This document shows, piece by piece, positions 22,192-26,523 of a DNA stretch of 26,523 nt. Under the pieces are notes generated by a model, which was given only the letters and a program-made list of their open reading frames with translations, ran no database searches and had not been told where the DNA came from. Every line of letters starts with the position of its first letter. Positions within the stretch are counted from its first letter, which is position 1. Source of the DNA: Nitrospira sp. UBA6493 (lineage in GTDB: Bacteria; Nitrospirota; Nitrospiria; Nitrospirales; Nitrospiraceae); the NCBI GenBank assembly GCA_002435325.1, contig DJMJ01000019.1:1-26523 (forward strand), in the 5' to 3' direction. A program made the position numbers and the translations under genes.

Positions 22192-24369
22192 ATGGTCTAC
22201 GAAACGGTCACCGACATTGATCAATTACTCGATCGCATCCGGAGCTATCAGCCGGAGGCCGATCTGGGATTGGTGCGCAAGGCTTATGAGTTCTCCGCCA
22301 AAGCGCACGAGGGACAGATGCGCAAGTCCGGGGAGCCCTATGTTCAGCATCCCGTGGCGGTGGCGGGCGTCTTGACCTTGCTCAAGACCGATGTGGCGGC
22401 CGTGGTGGCCGCGCTGCTCCACGACACGCTGGAAGACACGGTGGCGACGCCGGAGGAACTCGAGCGCGAGTTTGGCAAGGAAGTGGTGCACCTCGTCGAC
22501 GGCGTGACGAAGATCGGCAAGATCACCTTCCGCAACTACGAAGAAAAGCAGGCCGAGAATTTCCGCAAGATGGTCCTCTCAATGGCCGACGATATCCGCG
22601 TCGTCATAATCAAGCTGGCCGACCGTCTGCACAATATGCGGACGCTCGAACACATGAGCGAGGCGAAGCGCCAGGAAATCTCGCAGGAAACGATGGAGAT
22701 TTATGCGCCGCTCGCGAACCGGATCGGCATCGGGTGGGTCAAGAACGAGCTGGAAGATTTGTGCCTGAAGCATCTCAAGCCTGATGTGTATGAAATGCTG
22801 CGGGTACGGGTGGCGAAGCAGGACGAGGACCGGCAACAGTACATCCATGAAGTGCAGGAGCTGGTCGAGAAGGCGCTGGCCGACGCCGGATTGCAGGGCA
22901 CGGTGTCCGGGCGTCCGAAGCATCTGTACGGCATCTATCAGAAGATGAATAAGCAGGATATTACCTTCGAGGAAGTCTACGACCTCACGGCCTTGCGGAT
23001 CATCACCGACACGAAGATGAATTGCTATGCGCTGCTCGGGGTCATCCATTCCCTGTGGCGGCCGCTGCCGGGCCGGTTCAAAGATTACATCGCGATTCCG
23101 AAATCCAATCTCTACCAATCCCTCCATACGACCGTGGTCGGCCCGAAGGGCGAGCATGTCGAGTTTCAGATCCGGACGGAAGAGATGCACCGGGTCGCCG
23201 AATACGGGATTGCGGCCCATTGGAAATACAAGGAGCAGGGCCGGGTGGCGGAGAAGGACAGCAAAGCCTTCGGCTGGCTTCATCAGTTCGTTGAATGGCA
23301 CCAGGATTTGCCTGATAACCGGCAGTTCATGGATTCGGTCAAGCTGGATCTCTTCCATGACGTGGTCTACATCTTCACGCCGAAGGGCACGGTGAAGGAA
23401 TTGCCGAAAGGCTCCACGCCGATCGACTTCGCCTATGCGATTCACACGGAAGTGGGCGATCATTGCGTGGGGGCGAAGGTCAACGGCAAGATCGTTCCGC
23501 TCAAGCATCAAGTCGAGAGCGGGGATACGGTCGAAATTCTGACCTCGCCCAATCAGACGCCGCATAAAGACTGGCTCAAATTCGTCCGCACCTCGCGCGC
23601 GAAGACAAAAATCAAACATTGGATCAAGGCGGAAGAGCATACGCGGAGTCTGGAAATCGGGCGGCGGCTGCTGGAATCCGAGCTGCGGCGGCATGGATTC
23701 GCCCCGGCGCAGATGCTGAAGTCTGAACAGTTAGTGGCGGTGGCCCGTCAGGCGGGGTACGACACGGCTGACGAATTGGTCGCCGCAGTTGGATTCGGCC
23801 ACATGGCCACCGCGGAGATCGTCTCCAAGCTCGCGTCGCCGGGAACACAGGTTCCCGCGCCGCCGGCAGAGCCGGCACCGGCGCACAAGGTTCCGGTGGG
23901 AAAGTCCGACGACAAGGGTGTGATGGTCAAAGGCGCCCGGGATTTATTGATGCAGCTGTCCCGATGCTGCAATCCGGTTCCGGGCGATCGCATCATCGGC
24001 TACATCACGCGCGGGCGCGGGCTCACGATTCATTCCGTCGATTGTCCCAATCTGGAAGCGCTCGATTACGATCGGGAGCGGCTGGTGGAAGTGGATTGGG
24101 ATGTGGGCACGCCGGGGATCCATGCCGTGAAGATGTCGGTCATGGCTGTCGATAAGAAGGGGGTGCTGGCGAATGTGTCGTCGGCGATTGCCGAATGTCA
24201 TGCCAACATCAGCCGGGCGGAAATTACGACTAGGGAGGATCGGAAAGCCGTGCTGGATTTTGTGGTCGAGGTCAACAACACAAAGCACATCAATCAGGTA
24301 CTGAAGGCGGTTGAACGGGTCGATGGGGTGATTTCCGCGCGGCGCGTTCGGGCCTGGCAGGAAAAGTAA
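22192..24369 (+). CDS. rel: Bifunctional (p)ppGpp synthetase/hydrolase Rel/SpoT
   Basis: The 725-residue protein makes and degrades the alarmone (p)ppGpp. The HD hydrolase domain is intact (HDTLEDT at 77-83, then KLADRLHNMRTL). The synthetase domain carries RFKD (295-298), the RxKD form typical of bifunctional enzymes rather than the ExDD of RelA, followed by YIAIPKSNLYQSLHT and EFQIRTEEMH. Downstream are the TGS domain (YIFTPKGTVKELP), a zinc-finger-like stretch (LSRCCNPVPGD ... VDCPNLE) and the C-terminal ACT domain. Length is typical. The start ATG 22192 follows recJ by 7 nt with AGGA close upstream. It faces the DUF192 gene with a 14-nt gap. As the only such enzyme in view it may handle both stringent-response activities. 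Confidence 0.96.
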   Translation: MVYETVTDIDQLLDRIRSYQPEADLGLVRKAYEFSAKAHEGQMRKSGEPYVQHPVAVAGVLTLLKTDVAAVVAALLHDTLEDTVATPEELEREFGKEVVHLVDGVTKIGKITFRNYEEKQAENFRKMVLSMADDIRVVIIKLADRLHNMRTLEHMSEAKRQEISQETMEIYAPLANRIGIGWVKNELEDLCLKHLKPDVYEMLRVRVAKQDEDRQQYIHEVQELVEKALADAGLQGTVSGRPKHLYGIYQKMNKQDITFEEVYDLTALRIITDTKMNCYALLGVIHSLWRPLPGRFKDYIAIPKSNLYQSLHTTVVGPKGEHVEFQIRTEEMHRVAEYGIAAHWKYKEQGRVAEKDSKAFGWLHQFVEWHQDLPDNRQFMDSVKLDLFHDVVYIFTPKGTVKELPKGSTPIDFAYAIHTEVGDHCVGAKVNGKIVPLKHQVESGDTVEILTSPNQTPHKDWLKFVRTSRAKTKIKHWIKAEEHTRSLEIGRRLLESELRRHGFAPAQMLKSEQLVAVARQAGYDTADELVAAVGFGHMATAEIVSKLASPGTQVPAPPAEPAPAHKVPVGKSDDKGVMVKGARDLLMQLSRCCNPVPGDRIIGYITRGRGLTIHSVDCPNLEALDYDRERLVEVDWDVGTPGIHAVKMSVMAVDKKGVLANVSSAIAECHANISRAEITTREDRKAVLDFVVEVNNTKHINQVLKAVERVDGVISARRVRAWQEK

Positions 24370-24383
24370 CGGACGGCGGATCC

Positions 24384-24848
24384 TTAGGGATTTTGAAACT
24401 GCAGCTTCGTGCCCTTCTCGATCTTCAACCCATCCACGGTCCCGGCGGCGATTTCGAGCACGAACATCGCGCCCTCATTCGGGCGGTATTGCGGGCAGGA
24501 GTCGTCCGTTCTGGTGCAGATCGGCACGCTACGCTCAATGTGAATCACACGCTTCTTGGCATCCATCCAAATCAAATCGAGCGAGATCTTGGTGTTCTTC
24601 ATCCAGAACGTCCATTCCTGGGCCTGGTCGAAGAAAAACAGCATTCCATGGTCCTTCTCCAGGTGGTCGCGGTACATCAGTCCCGTAGAGCGTTTAAGCG
24701 GGGTGTCGGCGACTTCGGCCTGAATCACGGTTCCTGAGGGTGTCTGGACCCGAATCAGAGGGGAGGTGGCCGGGGCAGATCGCGCCTCTCCAGCACAGAG
24801 CACAACAGCCCATAGCAATATGCCTGCAGAAAACGTGCGTGCCAACAT
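24384..24848 (-). CDS. Secreted DUF192 protein
   Basis: The 154-residue product has a signal peptide (about residues 1-25, MLARTFSAGILLWAVVLCAG, cut near ARSA) followed by a complete DUF192 domain: EVADTPLKRSTGLMYRDHL, HGMLFFFDQ, WTFWMKNTKISLDLIWMD and a C-terminal FVLEIAAGTVDGLKI. DUF192 proteins are small exported beta-barrel-like proteins of unsettled function found across bacteria and archaea. The start at 24848 matches the signal peptide. A longer frame to 24938 would include the promoter and does not look like protein. No Shine-Dalgarno sequence precedes the ATG, which agrees with the predicted start of transcription at the same base. It converges with rel. Confidence 0.88.
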   Translation of the reverse strand: MLARTFSAGILLWAVVLCAGEARSAPATSPLIRVQTPSGTVIQAEVADTPLKRSTGLMYRDHLEKDHGMLFFFDQAQEWTFWMKNTKISLDLIWMDAKKRVIHIERSVPICTRTDDSCPQYRPNEGAMFVLEIAAGTVDGLKIEKGTKLQFQNP

Positions 24849-24883
24849 GCGGGCATGGTACCGGTCAGCATGTTGGCAGTCAA
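24841..24883 (-). promoter_or_regulatory. Promoter with flanking dyad; predicted leaderless start of the DUF192 gene
   Basis: On the minus strand TTGACT (24883-24878), a 17-bp spacer and TACCAT (24860-24855) place the +1 at about 24848, the A of the DUF192 ATG. A perfect 10-bp inverted repeat, GCCAACATGC (24841-24850) and GCATGTTGGC (24868-24877), brackets the -10, with one arm beside the -35 and the other over the start codon. Such placement suits a repressor site. Confidence 0.5.
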
Positions 24884-24987
24884 GAGAGGTCCGGAGGCTG
24901 TTTTCTGACACAGGGGGCTGGTTGCGGCAGCCTTGCAATCTCGGGGAGACCTGTGCGATTCTCGGCCCTATCAGCTAGGAGGCCCGT

Positions 24988-25173
24988 ATGAAAGAAGTTC
25001 GAAAAGTCCATTACGTCAAGGGTGTGTTTGTCTGCCCGAGCTGCCGCCAGTCGTATGTCCAGGAGAAATGGATCGAAGCCTGGCGCGTGCGCTGCCATCG
25101 CTGCGAGTATCGTGGAGCCCTCACGGATGTGTCCGTCGAAGAGCGCATGGAAGAGGAAACGTTTCGTCGGTGA
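24988..25173 (+). CDS. Small zinc-ribbon protein, 61 residues
   Basis: The product carries two CxxC pairs (C16/C19 in CPSC and C36/C39 in CHRC) spaced as in a rubredoxin-like zinc ribbon, surrounded by basic and aromatic residues, with an acidic tail (EERMEEETFRR). It may bind nucleic acid or protein; no specific family is recognised. An excellent AGGAGG (24977-24982) lies 5 nt before ATG 24988. It precedes the flavodoxin gene by 44 nt on the same strand, so they may share a transcript. Confidence 0.8.
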   Translation: MKEVRKVHYVKGVFVCPSCRQSYVQEKWIEAWRVRCHRCEYRGALTDVSVEERMEEETFRR

Positions 25174-25217
25174 TCCGGCGCCATTCCTGCGCTTCCTCTC
25201 CCAGTCGGTGTGAGTCC

Positions 25218-25853
25218 ATGGGTACCTTCCGTTTCGCGAGTTCATCGCGTCGCTCCCTTGCCATCTCCTTGTTCTGTGCCGTTCTTGTGTTTCTGGTCGG
25301 CGGATTCGGCGACATCTTCGCCGAAGAGCCTGCCCCAGTGGTGAAGGTGCTGGTCACCTACCATTCCCGATCCGGCAATACCGAACGGATGGCCGAAGCG
25401 GTGGTGGAAGGAGCGAAGAGCGTCGTCGGGACGGAGGTTCTGCTGAAGCGCGTCGGCCAGGTGACGGCGGAGGAGTTGTTTTCTGCCGATGCTGTTGTGG
25501 TCGGCTCACCGGTCTATTGGTCCAATATGTCGGGTGAGGTCAAAACCTTCTTCGATAATTGGCAGTTCAAGTTCGGGGTATTCCCAGAATTCAAGATGAA
25601 GAATAAGGTCGGCGCGGCTTTCGCTACCGGGGGGCAACTCTCCAGCGGCAAAGAAGTCACGATGCTGACCATCCTCGCCGCGATGCTCGGGAATCAGATG
25701 ATCGTTGTCAGCGGGGGAGGGGCGTTCGGCGCATCCGCTACCACTGAGGGCGACAGCCCCGGTATTGACAAGAAGGAACTGGCCGACGCCCGCGCCCTAG
25801 GCCAGCGCGTCGCCGAAGTTGCCAGGCTCGTTCGGGGCCATTCGGCCCGGTAA
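25218..25853 (+). CDS. Flavodoxin/WrbA-like FMN protein with export signal
   Basis: The 211-residue product combines an N-terminal export signal (SRRSLAISLFCAVLVFLVGG, residues 10-29, after MGTFRFASS) with a flavodoxin fold. The FMN phosphate loop is YHSRSGNTERMAE (48-60); GSPVYWSNMSGEVKTFFDNW and FATGGQLSSG mark the other flavin-contacting loops, as in NAD(P)H:quinone oxidoreductases of the WrbA type. Those proteins are normally cytoplasmic. The SRRSLA motif resembles a Tat signal, which would allow export of the folded, FMN-loaded protein. The start is ATG 25218; the frame is open further upstream, but that region overlaps the zinc-ribbon gene. No clear ribosome binding site is visible at 25218 beyond GAGT. 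Its redox partner is unknown. Confidence 0.88.
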   Translation: MGTFRFASSSRRSLAISLFCAVLVFLVGGFGDIFAEEPAPVVKVLVTYHSRSGNTERMAEAVVEGAKSVVGTEVLLKRVGQVTAEELFSADAVVVGSPVYWSNMSGEVKTFFDNWQFKFGVFPEFKMKNKVGAAFATGGQLSSGKEVTMLTILAAMLGNQMIVVSGGGAFGASATTEGDSPGIDKKELADARALGQRVAEVARLVRGHSAR

Positions 25854-25949
25854 TCTCTCCGCTCGGTTTCCTCCAAATAACAAGAGAAGGAAGAGGATTG
25901 GTCGCTGTTGTGTTCGTAGCGCTATCCGATCTCATTTGATGCGATCAAT

Positions 25950-26195
25950 TTAGGCGGTTGTGGGGTCTGAAATGGCGGGGCGGGCGTCTGAGGGCTGTGA
26001 GGCGGCAGGGAGCGCATTCGCGCACCCCTCTTTGGCGAGCGCGACAAATTCCTGGATATTCTTGGCGCAGCGGCCGCAGCAGCCGTCTTTCTTCAGCCCG
26101 AACTTCGCCTTCAGCTGGCAGGGAGTGACCAGGCCGCAGCGGCCTGCGTCGCGAACCTCTGACTCGGTGATGCCGTTACAGAGACAGATATACAT
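25950..26195 (-). CDS. Bfd-like 2Fe-2S ferredoxin (bacterioferritin-associated ferredoxin family)
   Basis: The 81-residue protein begins with the Bfd signature: C4-x-C6 (ICLCNGITE) and C40-x2-C43 (CCGRCAKNI), ligands for a [2Fe-2S] cluster. Length to the last cysteine matches Bfd, followed by an extra Ala/Ser/Pro-rich tail of about 25 residues. Bfd reduces ferric iron in bacterioferritin and so releases stored iron; related domains deliver electrons in other redox enzymes. No bacterioferritin gene is in the window. ATG 26195 is preceded by GGAGGA at 9 nt. A near-consensus promoter with an overlapping dyad controls it. It converges with the flavodoxin gene, which is a possible but unproven redox partner. 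Confidence 0.88.
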   Translation of the reverse strand: MYICLCNGITESEVRDAGRCGLVTPCQLKAKFGLKKDGCCGRCAKNIQEFVALAKEGCANALPAASQPSDARPAISDPTTA

Positions 26196-26239
26196 GGCGG
26201 CGAATCCTCCGTCGATGTCCGACTAGATCGATTCTGATA

Positions 26240-26287
26240 ACTGTTCTCAACTGAGATCAGTATAATCTCCCGCCTGACGGCTGTCAA
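26240..26287 (-). promoter_or_regulatory. Consensus promoter and operator-like dyad of the Bfd-like gene
   Basis: On the minus strand TTGACA (26287-26282), a 17-bp spacer and TATACT (26264-26259) predict a start near 26252 and a leader of about 57 nt. The dyad ACTGTTCTCA-AC-TGAGATCAGT (26240-26261; 9 of 10 bases in each arm complementary) overlaps the -10 end and the start point. This is a classic repressor position. It does not match the Fur, LexA or Fnr consensus that I know. Confidence 0.65.
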
Positions 26288-26393
26288 GCTGCCGAATTGA
26301 GTCATCTAAAATCTTACCGAGCGACGGGTCGTTGCGTCATTTGTCAATCTTACCCGCCAGACCTGCATGGGGCAGGCTCCAAGGAGGGGGAGG

Positions 26394-26523
26394 ATGGAGA
26401 CAGACAGCATGGCGCGACGCTCGAAGGCCGAGTATCTGCGGGTGATGTGGCAGCGGTATCAATTAGCCTATCGGCGGACCCGGTCGGCCCTGGTGGACGA
26501 AGTGACCCAGGTGTGTGGCTATC
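26394..26523 (+). CDS. Integrase-type transposase, N-terminal fragment cut by the window edge
   Basis: The first 43 residues (starting METDSMARRSKAEYLR, then RYQLAYRRTRSALVDEV and CGY) are visible before the window ends. Their pattern, a basic start followed by a helix-turn-helix-like stretch leading to VTQVCGY, resembles the N-terminus of transposases that join an HTH to an integrase core and usually continue into HRKYAI-type residues. AAGGAGG (26381-26387) lies 6 nt before ATG 26394; ATG 26409 is an alternative. The element's left end should lie between the Bfd promoter (about 26290) and here, but no terminal inverted repeat can be confirmed without the right end. Confidence 0.6.
   Translation, partial: METDSMARRSKAEYLRVMWQRYQLAYRRTRSALVDEVTQVCGY

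Noticed and set aside
22579..23694. Minus-strand ORF of 371 codons inside rel
   Set aside because: Shadow of the complete Rel protein; no recognisable domain.
24933..25217. Extended start of the flavodoxin frame
   Set aside because: It would overlap the 61-residue zinc-ribbon gene, which has an excellent ribosome binding site; the signal-like segment begins naturally at ATG 25218.
25935..25950. TTGAT-GCG-ATCAA hairpin at the end of the Bfd-like gene as a terminator
   Set aside because: Only five base pairs, AT-rich, and no T run in either direction.

Overview
The window reads as a piece of chromosome from a Nitrospira-like bacterium (phylum Nitrospirota), probably a nitrite oxidiser. The grounds are a TorD-type molybdoenzyme chaperone next to a secreted heme-b gamma-subunit-like protein (a candidate NxrC of nitrite oxidoreductase), a second NxrC-like paralogue, tandem pentaheme cytochromes c, a K+-independent membrane pyrophosphatase, and a Pup/UBact-type protein tag. 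No lineage-defining rRNA gene is present, so the assignment rests on gene content. No rRNA, tRNA or CRISPR was seen.

Layout: 1-384 holds no convincing gene. 385-3464 carries a small MscS-type channel (+), a Tim44-domain secreted or anchored protein (-) and a seven-bladed WD40 protein (-). From a divergent promoter region near 3465-3674 a + strand block starts: an unknown protein with an HExxH motif and a Cys4 zinc-ribbon-like pattern, then a Tat-signal ferredoxin with four 4Fe-4S sites. A strong sigma70-type promoter (5390-5418) precedes torD and the first NxrC-like gene, which end at a clear intrinsic terminator (7598-7648). A cobalamin-domain radical SAM protein follows from its own promoter, which carries a 15-bp palindrome.

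A long + strand cluster (9660-17183), with a promoter at 9602-9631, encodes a polytopic membrane protein, a TPR protein, TatA, an NHL propeller, a second NxrC-like protein, a PDZ-domain periplasmic protein and two tandem pentaheme cytochromes c. It looks like a set for making, exporting and wiring a periplasmic electron-transfer complex. A REP-like palindrome and a small convergent gene close it.

The right third is mostly housekeeping: hppA (H+-translocating pyrophosphatase), a 65-residue Pup/UBact homologue ending in Gly-Gly-Glu, recJ, bifunctional rel (ppGpp synthetase/hydrolase), a secreted DUF192 protein whose predicted transcript is leaderless, a 61-residue zinc-ribbon protein, a signal-peptide-bearing flavodoxin, and a Bfd-like 2Fe-2S ferredoxin under a consensus promoter with an overlapping operator-like dyad. 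The window ends inside an integrase-type transposase gene.

Promoters, operators and start sites were read by eye; none was tested by alignment or search.
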